Source: Sphingomonas sp. UBA4766
Lineage (GTDB): Bacteria > Pseudomonadota > Alphaproteobacteria > Sphingomonadales > Sphingomonadaceae
Reading direction: 5' to 3'
DNA: 9,930 nt
Assembly: GCA_002403415.1 (NCBI GenBank)
Contig: DHHS01000200.1
Coordinates: 1 to 9,930 of the forward strand
Both the position numbers and the translations under genes were made by a program. Below are positions 1-6,516 of this stretch, piece by piece. Under the pieces are notes generated by a model. It worked only from the letters and a program-made list of their open reading frames with translations. It did no database searches and was not told the DNA's origin. The first letter of the stretch is position 1. The number at the start of each line of letters is the position of its first letter.

Positions 1-1860
1 AGGCGCCGCCGCCGCCAGCCGACCCAGCGTTACCGCCAGTGCCGTTGCGTGGGCCGCCGCCGGGCCACTCTGGCCCGCCGCCACCCGCGCCAGCTGGTCG
101 CGCGTCGCCATGAGTGCCACGACCACCTCGCTATCGGTCGGCGGCGGCGCGACATCGAACGGATTAAGCGTCAGATCGAGCAACAATGCCGCATCCTGCA
201 CCAGCGCCAGCTTTTCCGTCTGCTGTTCGGGGACATAGCTGTCGATTGAAACGGCCTGCGCCACTTCGGGCAGCATGCTGACCCGGCGGACCAGCGCGCG
301 CGCGGCATTGGCATCCCGCGTCACCACCGCAATCGTATTGGGCGTGCGCAGCGGATCGCGCATCAGGTCCGCGAGCGCGCGCATCGCTGGTCCATGCGGG
401 TTGCGCAGATGGAGCGGGTTGAAATCAAACTGGACCAGCGGGAGGAGCGCAATGCTTCCCAGCATCGAGAGCGCAAACGCCCACAGCACCGAGCGCCGGT
501 GCCGCACCAGCCAGCGATCAACCGGCGCCGCCTGCGCAAAGCCCACTTCGCGCGCAGGACTCCCCGGTGCCATCAGCATGAGGAGCGCGGGCAGCAGCGT
601 CACCGACAGCGCCAGCGCCACCACCATCCCCAACCCCGCGATAATCCCCAGCTCTGATATACCGATATAATCGGTCGGCAAAAACGCACCAAAGCCCAAA
701 AACACCGCACCGGCCGCGAGCGCGAGCGGCGCGCCCAGCGCCGCAGCCGCATTTTCCAGTGCCGGGCCGGTCGCGGCACCCCGGTGGCGCTCATCATTAA
801 AGCGCACGGCAATCTGTATGCCAAAATCGACACCCAGCCCGACGAACAACGGAATAAACGCCACCGAAATAAGGTTGAGCGTGCCAACGGCGGCCAGCCC
901 GATGGCGGTTGCCATGACCAGCCCGGCGACGATGGTCACGACAATCGCCGCCACAATCTTGGCCGATCGCACCGCAAACCAGAGCGTTACCAGCATCGCC
1001 AGCGCCATGATGATCCCGACAATACCGATATTTTCCTCAAGCGAGGAAAACTCCTCATCATTTAGCGGGACATCGCCCGTCGCCGCCACCGTCACGCCGT
1101 GGACAGCGTCAAGCTGCATCGCGCGCGCAGCGGCATGAATCGCCGCCACTGCCTTGTCCCCCGGTTTCAGCGCGCCGAAATCGAGCACCGGCCGCGCGAG
1201 GATCAGCCGCCGGGTGGGGGGCGCTTGCCCGCCCCTGTCCGCGAACAGCGCCGTCCAGGAGAAATAGGCCGGGCGCCCCGCCATCACCTTCGTCAGTGCC
1301 TCATCCAGCGACGCCATTGGCCGGTCGATATCGGCAAGCGTCGCCGATCCATTTTCAACGCCAGTCAGGATCGTGCCCAGCGCGCCCGCAATCCCGCGCA
1401 GCGACGGGTCGGCGGCAAGCGGCCCCAGCAAGGGCTGCGCCGCGATCAGCGATTGCGTCGTCGATTGCACTTGCGCGACCGAACCAAAGAGCACGCCGTG
1501 CTGCGCGAGCCACGCGCCGCCATCAGGCCGTTTGACCGCGCGGAACCGCGCCGTGTCCGCCGTCAGCCGTTCGGCTAGCCGCGCGGCCGCCATCTCCGCC
1601 AGCTCGGGCGTCCGCCCGTCGACTACAATAAGCGTGGTTTCGGTCAATTGCGGAAAGGCGGTGTTGAGTTCCGCCTCGTTCACGCGCCAGCCGACCTTGG
1701 GCGAAATCAGCGCCTGGGTGTTAGTGGTCATCGCAAAATGGGTCACAGCGAACCATGCCGCCGCCGCCGTCAACAGCAAAAGCGCGCACAGCAGCAACCA
1801 TGGCCGCTGCACGCTGTGCGCGACGATCCGGTGAATGATCCGGGCTGCTGCCTCGGTCAG
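1..1860 (-). CDS. hpnN: Hopanoid-associated RND/MMPL transporter HpnN (partial, C-terminus beyond window)
   Basis: A single open minus-strand frame continues off the left edge, giving about 620 residues of a family that usually has about 850-890. A hydrophobic first membrane helix (starting at PWLLLCALLLL) is followed by FAMTTNTQALIS, typical of the HpnN N-terminus. Next come a large periplasmic region, then a helix bundle with the MMPL/RND signature GLGVDFGIQ (Asp about residue 345), then PTDYIGISELGIIAGLG and a second periplasmic loop. In Rhodopseudomonas, HpnN is known to shuttle hopanoids from inner to outer membrane; the same role is inferred here. The start is uncertain. The frame opens after a stop near 1971 and holds no ATG, GTG or TTG until GTG at 1812, only three codons before the first helix. 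I mark the CTG at 1860, which overlaps the preceding TGA as CTGA and restores a normal N-terminal tail. GTG 1812 is the conventional alternative. Confidence 0.85.
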   Translation of the reverse strand, partial: MTEAAARIIHRIVAHSVQRPWLLLCALLLLTAAAAWFAVTHFAMTTNTQALISPKVGWRVNEAELNTAFPQLTETTLIVVDGRTPELAEMAAARLAERLTADTARFRAVKRPDGGAWLAQHGVLFGSVAQVQSTTQSLIAAQPLLGPLAADPSLRGIAGALGTILTGVENGSATLADIDRPMASLDEALTKVMAGRPAYFSWTALFADRGGQAPPTRRLILARPVLDFGALKPGDKAVAAIHAAARAMQLDAVHGVTVAATGDVPLNDEEFSSLEENIGIVGIIMALAMLVTLWFAVRSAKIVAAIVVTIVAGLVMATAIGLAAVGTLNLISVAFIPLFVGLGVDFGIQIAVRFNDERHRGAATGPALENAAAALGAPLALAAGAVFLGFGAFLPTDYIGISELGIIAGLGMVVALALSVTLLPALLMLMAPGSPAREVGFAQAAPVDRWLVRHRRSVLWAFALSMLGSIALLPLVQFDFNPLHLRNPHGPAMRALADLMRDPLRTPNTIAVVTRDANAARALVRRVSMLPEVAQAVSIDSYVPEQQTEKLALVQDAALLLDLTLNPFDVAPPPTDSEVVVALMATRDQLARVAAGQSGPAAAHATALAVTLGRLAAAAP

Positions 1861-2330
1861 GGCTTGTCGTCCCCGCCCATGAGATAGCGCAGGCGCAGCG
1901 CGACTGATTTGTCGGCGTTCACCGTAAACACTGCGTCTTTCCAGCGCGGCGGGCCGAGCCGGATCGGCGCATCATTGGAAAAGCCCACACCTTCTTTCGG
2001 AATACCGAACAGACCACGGTCAACCTTGCCATTATCATTTTCGTCATAGGTCGCCTGAACCGCATAATCGCCGGGTTCGATATTGGCGAGCTTGATGATG
2101 GTGGTGCCGCGCACGGCAGGCGCCTCAGCCGAGATTGCGCATTTTTTCAGGAATTCGCTCTCACGGCACAGGTCGAGATGCACTTTGCCCGAAGTGGCGC
2201 GGACGTTGGTGATAATGATTTCCAGCGCAAGGCCAGGGTCGCCCCGCGCGGCCAGCGCGGCGGGCGCAAACTCCAGCGTCAACCCCGCGGCAATCGCCGC
2301 GCGCCACAGCCCCCGCCCCGTCCGCATCAC
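1857..2330 (-). CDS. DUF2141 family secreted protein
   Basis: A 157-residue protein with an N-terminal signal peptide: basic MMRTGRGLWR, a hydrophobic stretch, and a likely cleavage after APAALA near residue 27. The mature part matches the DUF2141 family pattern: a beta-rich domain with GKVHLDLC near residue 50, IEPGDYAVQATYDENDNGKVD near 85-105 and a GLFGIPKEGVGFSNDA segment. The acidic DENDNGKVD stretch could bind a metal, which is inference. Function is unknown; it probably acts in the periplasm or at the outer membrane. The start is GTG at 2330, overlapping the dxs stop as GTGA; an ATG directly follows at 2327. A GGGGGA purine run lies about 9 bases upstream of the GTG. The stop overlaps the start region of hpnN. 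The tight overlaps on both sides indicate one operon with dxs and hpnN and suggest, without proof, a link to hopanoid or envelope biology. Confidence 0.85.
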   Translation of the reverse strand: MMRTGRGLWRAAIAAGLTLEFAPAALAARGDPGLALEIIITNVRATSGKVHLDLCRESEFLKKCAISAEAPAVRGTTIIKLANIEPGDYAVQATYDENDNGKVDRGLFGIPKEGVGFSNDAPIRLGPPRWKDAVFTVNADKSVALRLRYLMGGDDKP

Positions 2331-4252
2331 GCCCGCGCTTCCCCCGCGACCGCGCCCTCGTTCCAGCGCAGCGCCTTTAGCACCGACTCGACAATCGCCG
2401 TCGCATCAAGCCCGGCCTCAGCATATTGTTTTTCGGGCTTGTCCTGATCCTGAAACCGGTCGGGCAGGCGCAGCGTGCGCAGTTTCAGCCCGGCGTCGAT
2501 CAGCCCTGTATCGCTGGCAAAGGTGAGCACATGCGCGCCCAACCCGCCGACCGACCCTTCCTCGATCGTGATTGCGACTTCATGCGTGGTGAGCAGCTTG
2601 CGGATCATATCCTCGTCAAGCGGCTTGGCAAATCGCAGATCGGCAACTGTCGTCGACAGCCCCTTGGCATCAAGCGCGTCGGCGGCCTTCATCGCCTCCG
2701 CCAGACGGGTGCCAAGCGACAGGATCGCAACCTTGTTACCGGCGCGCACAATCCGCCCCTTGCCGATCTCCAACCGCTCCGGCACATCGGGCAGCGCAAT
2801 GCCCGTGCCATTGCCGCGCGGATAGCGCACCGCGATCGGTCCGGTATCGTGCAGCGCCGCAGTGTGCGTCATGTGCACCAGTTCGGCTTCATCGGCAGCG
2901 GCCATCACAACCATATTCGGCAAAGTCGCCAAATAAGTGATATCGAAAGACCCCGCATGGGTCGATCCATCGGCACCGACAAGGCCAGCGCGGTCAATCG
3001 CGAACCGCACCGGCAAATTCTGGATGCACACATCATGCACCACCTGGTCATAGGCGCGTTGAAGGAAGGTCGAATAAATCGCGCAGAAGGGCCGCATCCC
3101 TTGCGCCGCCAACCCGGCGGCAAAGGTAACCGCATGTTGTTCTGCGATGCCGACATCGAAGCTGCGATCCGGGAACGCTTTGGCAAAACGGTCAACGCCC
3201 GTGCCCGATGGCATTGCCGCCGTAATCGCGCAAATGGTGGGATCGCGCTGCGCTTCCTTGATGAGCGCGTCGCCGAACACATTCTGATAGGCGGGCGGCC
3301 CCGGCGGGGCCTTTACCTGTGTGCCGGTGATGACGTCGAACTTTTGAACGCCGTGATATTTGTCGGCCGCTGCTTCGGCGGGGGCATAGCCCTTGCCCTT
3401 CACCGTCACGACATGGACCAGGATCGGCCCTTCTTCGGCATCGCGGACATTTTCGAGCACAGGGATCAGTTGGTCGAGGTTATGCCCATCGATCGGGCCG
3501 ACATAGTAAAAGCCAAGTTCTTCGAACAACGTGCCGCCCATCGCCATACCACGGGCGAATTCGTCGGTCTTTTTCAGCCCCTCGGCAAGCGGACGCGGCA
3601 GGCGCTTGGCGAATTTCTTGGCAAGATCGCGCAGGCTCAAAAACTCGCGGCTCGACACGATGCGCGAGAGATAGGCCGACAGTCCGCCCACCGGCGGCGC
3701 AATCGACATGTCATTGTCATTCAGGATCACGATCAGCCGGTTGCCCGCCTGTTCGGCATTGTTCATCGCTTCATAGGCCATGCCCGCCGACATCGACCCA
3801 TCGCCGATCACGGCAATCCCCTTGCCTGGCTTTCCCGAAAGCTTGTTCGCGACCGCAAAGCCAAGCGCGGCCGAAATCGATGTGGAGGAATGCGCCGCGC
3901 CGAACGGATCATATTCGCTTTCGCTGCGCTTGGTAAACCCGCTCAGCCCCCCGCCCATGCGCAGCGTGCGAATGCGGTCGCGTCGCCCGGTGATGATCTT
4001 GTGCGGGTAACATTGGTGGCCAACATCCCACACCAGCCGGTCGTCAGGCGTGTTGAACACATAATGGATCGCGGTTGTGAGTTCGACCACGCCCAGCCCG
4101 GAACCCAGATGACCGCCGGTCACGCCGACTGCCGAAATCACTTCCTGTCGCAGTTCGTCGGCAAATTGGCGCAACTGTTCGGGGGCCAGCTTGCGCAGGT
4201 CGGCGGGAATGCGGACCTGATCGAGCAGCGGCGTGTTTGGTTCGTTGGACAT
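2327..4252 (-). CDS. dxs: 1-deoxy-D-xylulose-5-phosphate synthase
   Basis: A 641-residue cytosolic thiamine-diphosphate enzyme that condenses pyruvate and glyceraldehyde 3-phosphate to DXP, the entry step of the MEP isoprenoid pathway. Visible landmarks from MSNEPN: catalytic-region VTGGHLGSGLGVVEL with His48; DVGHQCYPHKIITGR at 76-90; the ThDP/Mg site GDGSMSAGMAYEAMNNA (GDG 150-152, NN 164-165) followed by LNDNDMSI; and IAEQHAVTFAAGLA near 370, carrying the Glu that activates the cofactor. The C-terminal transketolase domain follows. Length fits the family (about 620-640). The frame extends upstream to 4327, but ATG 4252 is preferred: AGGAAG lies six bases before it and family similarity begins here. 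It leads an apparent operon with the DUF2141 gene and hpnN, suggesting that isoprenoid supply is matched to hopanoid production. Whether this is the only dxs copy in the genome cannot be told from here. Confidence 0.97.
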   Translation of the reverse strand: MSNEPNTPLLDQVRIPADLRKLAPEQLRQFADELRQEVISAVGVTGGHLGSGLGVVELTTAIHYVFNTPDDRLVWDVGHQCYPHKIITGRRDRIRTLRMGGGLSGFTKRSESEYDPFGAAHSSTSISAALGFAVANKLSGKPGKGIAVIGDGSMSAGMAYEAMNNAEQAGNRLIVILNDNDMSIAPPVGGLSAYLSRIVSSREFLSLRDLAKKFAKRLPRPLAEGLKKTDEFARGMAMGGTLFEELGFYYVGPIDGHNLDQLIPVLENVRDAEEGPILVHVVTVKGKGYAPAEAAADKYHGVQKFDVITGTQVKAPPGPPAYQNVFGDALIKEAQRDPTICAITAAMPSGTGVDRFAKAFPDRSFDVGIAEQHAVTFAAGLAAQGMRPFCAIYSTFLQRAYDQVVHDVCIQNLPVRFAIDRAGLVGADGSTHAGSFDITYLATLPNMVVMAAADEAELVHMTHTAALHDTGPIAVRYPRGNGTGIALPDVPERLEIGKGRIVRAGNKVAILSLGTRLAEAMKAADALDAKGLSTTVADLRFAKPLDEDMIRKLLTTHEVAITIEEGSVGGLGAHVLTFASDTGLIDAGLKLRTLRLPDRFQDQDKPEKQYAEAGLDATAIVESVLKALRWNEGAVAGEARA

Positions 4253-4258
4253 GCGAAA

Positions 4259-4264
4259 CTTCCT
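4259..4264 (-). promoter_or_regulatory. Ribosome binding site of dxs
   Basis: On the minus strand the sequence AGGAAG lies six bases upstream of ATG 4252. It decides the dxs start in favour of MSNEPN over the longer open frame that begins at 4327. Confidence 0.75.
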
Positions 4265-4278
4265 ATTGACGAACGCTC

Positions 4279-4307
4279 GCCTTAGCCGACAAAAATGCAA
4301 AGGTGAA
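4279..4307 (-). promoter_or_regulatory. Candidate dxs promoter
   Basis: Minus strand: TTCACC (4307-4302) as -35, a 15-base spacer, then GCTAAGGC (4286-4279) as -10. The -10 resembles the Caulobacter-type housekeeping consensus GCTANAWC, with mismatches at positions 6 and 7; the -35 is only a partial match to TTGACG. Transcription would start near 4272, giving a leader of about 20 bases that contains the AGGAAG ribosome site. This was judged by eye only. Confidence 0.4.
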
Positions 4308-4329
4308 CACCGGGCCGATTTGGCCAAAG

Positions 4330-4358
4330 ATGACGACCCGGGATTGTCGCGCTAAGGC
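4330..4358 (+). promoter_or_regulatory. Candidate rsmE promoter with -10 next to the start codon
   Basis: ATGACGA (4330-4336) differs from the alphaproteobacterial -35 TTGACGS at the first and last positions. It is followed after 14 bases by GCTAAGGC (4351-4358), the same octamer used in the opposite direction before dxs. Only six bases separate it from ATG 4365, so transcription would begin at or next to the start codon (leaderless mRNA). The AAGG inside the octamer, seven bases from the ATG, could instead act as a weak ribosome site. Confidence 0.45.
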
Positions 4359-4364
4359 CACACC

Positions 4365-5108
4365 ATGCCCGCCACCCCCGCCTGGCCCCCGCAATCAACC
4401 CCGCGCCTGTTTGTCGCGGCCCCGCTCACGGCCGGCCTGCGCTCGATCGACGGCCCACAGGCGCATTATCTGGCTGGTGTCATGCGGATCAAGCCGGGCG
4501 ATCCGATCAAGCTGTTCGACGGCGAAAGCGGCGAATGGCTGGCGGTGGCACGAGAGGTGGGACGCAAGTCATTGGTCGTGGAGCTGACAGCGCAATTGCG
4601 CGAGACAGAGGCCGTGCCCGACCTCTGGTTATGCGCCGCCCCGCTGAAGAAGGGGCGGATCGACTGGCTCGCGGAAAAAGCGTGCGAGTTGGGCGTCGCG
4701 CGGCTGGTGCCGGTCATCACCGCGCGCACGATCGTCGACCGGCTCAATGCCGAGCGACTTTACGCGCACATGGTCGAAGCCGCTGAGCAATGCGGACGCA
4801 CCGTGGTGCCGGAGCTTGCCGAGCCCGTGAAGCTGGCCGCCTTGCTGCGCGATTGGGGCGACCGGCAGCTGTTTTTCGCCGACGAGACGGGTGGCGCACC
4901 CGCCGCCTCCGCCATGGCGGCGCGCACAGGTCCCGCCGCGATTCTGATTGGCCCGGAGGGCGGATTTACCCCGGACGAGCGCGACGCGATTCGCGCGGTG
5001 CCGCGATCGGTCGGCATCGGCCTCGGCCCCCGCATCCTGCGCGCGGACACGGCGGCGGCGGCTGCGGTCACGCTGTGGATGGCAAACGCGGGCGATTGGG
5101 GCCCCTAG
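4365..5108 (+). CDS. rsmE: 16S rRNA (uracil-1498-N3)-methyltransferase RsmE
   Basis: A 247-residue SPOUT-fold methyltransferase that uses SAM to methylate N3 of U1498 in 16S rRNA within the small ribosomal subunit. The N-terminal PUA-like domain (about 12-75) contains HYLAGVMRIKPGDPIKLFDG. The catalytic domain contains PLKKGRIDWLAEKACELGV near 93-111 and EQCGRTVVPE near 141-150. The knot motifs are IGPEGGFTPDE near 196-206 and the trefoil-knot end LGPRILRADTAAAAA near 220-234. Length is normal for RsmE (about 240-250). The ATG at 4365 lies just downstream of a promoter-like GCTAAGGC and leaves no room for a full Shine-Dalgarno sequence. It is transcribed divergently from dxs. gshA follows 34 bases after the TAG stop; this pairing recurs in alphaproteobacteria and probably reflects co-transcription rather than shared function. 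Confidence 0.95.
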   Translation: MPATPAWPPQSTPRLFVAAPLTAGLRSIDGPQAHYLAGVMRIKPGDPIKLFDGESGEWLAVAREVGRKSLVVELTAQLRETEAVPDLWLCAAPLKKGRIDWLAEKACELGVARLVPVITARTIVDRLNAERLYAHMVEAAEQCGRTVVPELAEPVKLAALLRDWGDRQLFFADETGGAPAASAMAARTGPAAILIGPEGGFTPDERDAIRAVPRSVGIGLGPRILRADTAAAAAVTLWMANAGDWGP

Positions 5109-5123
5109 CGCGGGGACGCGGGC

Positions 5124-5137
5124 CGCGCTAAAGCGCG
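5124..5137 (+). promoter_or_regulatory. GCTAAAGC element and small hairpin just before gshA
   Basis: The bases CGCGC-TAAA-GCGCG form a perfect five-pair inverted repeat with a four-base loop, ending five bases before the gshA ATG. The enclosed GCTAAAGC (5127-5134) matches GCTANAWC at seven of eight positions, so it may be a -10 box giving a near-leaderless gshA transcript. No matching -35 was found at the proper distance. As RNA, the hairpin could mask the start instead. There is no clear Shine-Dalgarno sequence in the 34-base gap, and no T-run that would make it a terminator. Confidence 0.35.
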
Positions 5138-5142
5138 AAATC

Positions 5143-6516
5143 ATGAGCACCAAGACCGTTTCCGATCCCAAATCAGCGGTCATCGAGCACCGCGACCAAT
5201 TGATCGCGAGCTTTGCAAAGGGCGAAAAGCCCAAGGATCGCTGGCGCATCGGCACCGAGCACGAGAAGTTCGTGTACACGACGAACGATCACCGCGCGCC
5301 CAGTTATGACGAGCCAGGCGGCATCCGCGACCTGCTCATGGCGCTCTCCGAATTCGGCTGGCAGCCTGTGATGGAGCGCGGCAACGTCATTGCGATGTCG
5401 GGCGCCGATGGCTCGATCAGCCTGGAGCCCGCCGGGCAGTTCGAACTGTCGGGCGCCCCGCTCGACAATCTGCACCAGACCTGCGCGGAAACCGGCCGCC
5501 ATCTGGAACAAGTGCTGAAGGTTGGCGAACGGCTTGGCATCGGCTTTCTGGGGCTGGGCATGTGGCCCGACAAGGCGCGCGCCGAACTGCCCATCATGCC
5601 CAAGGGGCGCTATGCGATCATGCTGCGCCATATGCCGCGCGTGGGCAGCATGGGCCTGGACATGATGCTGCGAACTTGCACCATACAGGTTAATTTAGAC
5701 TATAGTTCAGAAGCCGATATGGTGAAGAAGTTCCGGGTGGGCCTTGCGCTGCAACCGCTGGCGACAGCATTGTTCGCCAATTCGCCGTTCACCGAAGGGC
5801 GGCCCAACGGGATGCTGAGTTACCGCAGCCACATCTGGTCGGATACCGACCCGGCGCGCACTGGCATGTTGCCGTTCGTGTTCGAGGACGGCTTTGGTTA
5901 TGAACGCTATGCGGATTACGCGCTCGATGTGCCGATGTATTTTGTCTATCGAGACGGCCAGTATATCGACGCGGCGGGTCTTAGCTTTCGCGATTTCCTG
6001 CGCGGCGAATTGTCGGTGCTGCCGGGCGAATTGCCGACGATGGAGGATTGGAACGATCATCTGTCGACCGCCTTTCCCGAAGTGCGGCTGAAATCCTTCC
6101 TCGAAATGCGCGGCGCCGATGGCGGCCCGTGGAACCGGATTTGCGCACTGCCCGCGCTGTGGGTAGGGCTGCTCTATGACCAGGCCGCGCTCGATGCAGC
6201 ATGGGATTTGGTCAAGGGGTGGGACATGGCCGCGCGTGAGGCGCTGCGTTCGTCCGTCCCCCGGCTCGCGCTCGATGCGCCGCTTCCCGGCGGGGGGCGC
6301 CTGCGCGATATTGCGGGCGAGGTGCTTGACATCGCCCATGCGGGACTTGCGGCACGGGCGCGGGTGGACGCGGGCGGCTCGAACGAGACCGGGTTCCTCG
6401 ATCCGCTGCATGAGATTGTGCGGTCGGGGAAAGTCCCCGCGCAATCACTGCTTGACCGCTATCACGGCGCGTGGGGCGGCGATGTCAGCCGGATTTACGA
6501 TGAGATGCGGTTCTAG
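5143..6516 (+). CDS. gshA: Glutamate-cysteine ligase (plant/alphaproteobacterial type)
   Basis: A 457-residue cytosolic ligase that joins glutamate and cysteine using ATP to make gamma-glutamylcysteine, the first and usually rate-limiting step of glutathione synthesis. It belongs to the GCS2/plant-type class rather than the E. coli class. Landmarks: GTEHEKF at 37-43, SLEPAGQFELSG at 93-104, PKGRYAIMLRHMPR about 153-166, TCTIQVNLDYSSEADM at 178-193, and PFTEGRPNG followed by YRSHIWSDTDP. The frame is open further upstream, but family similarity and the short gap after rsmE favour ATG 5143 (MSTKTVSDPKS). The segment encoding 177-189 is AT-rich and uses codons rare in its neighbours (ATA, TTA, AGT, TCA). 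It follows rsmE on the same strand. Its TAG stop overlaps the stop of the convergent gene, leaving no space for a terminator. Confidence 0.95.
   Translation: MSTKTVSDPKSAVIEHRDQLIASFAKGEKPKDRWRIGTEHEKFVYTTNDHRAPSYDEPGGIRDLLMALSEFGWQPVMERGNVIAMSGADGSISLEPAGQFELSGAPLDNLHQTCAETGRHLEQVLKVGERLGIGFLGLGMWPDKARAELPIMPKGRYAIMLRHMPRVGSMGLDMMLRTCTIQVNLDYSSEADMVKKFRVGLALQPLATALFANSPFTEGRPNGMLSYRSHIWSDTDPARTGMLPFVFEDGFGYERYADYALDVPMYFVYRDGQYIDAAGLSFRDFLRGELSVLPGELPTMEDWNDHLSTAFPEVRLKSFLEMRGADGGPWNRICALPALWVGLLYDQAALDAAWDLVKGWDMAAREALRSSVPRLALDAPLPGGGRLRDIAGEVLDIAHAGLAARARVDAGGSNETGFLDPLHEIVRSGKVPAQSLLDRYHGAWGGDVSRIYDEMRF

Noticed and set aside
49..1887. Several plus-strand open frames across the first 1.9 kb
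   Set aside because: They are Arg/Ala-rich shadows of the hpnN frame on the minus strand, which is open throughout and carries MMPL/RND motifs.
2426..4285. A 619-codon open plus-strand frame antisense to dxs
   Set aside because: It mirrors the real dxs frame in GC-rich DNA. The product is rich in Arg/His/Gln with no recognisable domain, while the minus strand encodes an intact Dxs.
4253..4364. Riboswitch or other structured leader before dxs
   Set aside because: The predicted dxs leader is only about 20 bases and the whole gap is 112 bases. No THI-box or other known riboswitch core could be seen.
5101..5116. CCCC-TAGCGC-GGGG inverted repeat at the rsmE stop as a terminator
   Set aside because: Four-base arms and no following T-run. 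In this GC-rich sequence such repeats are expected by chance.
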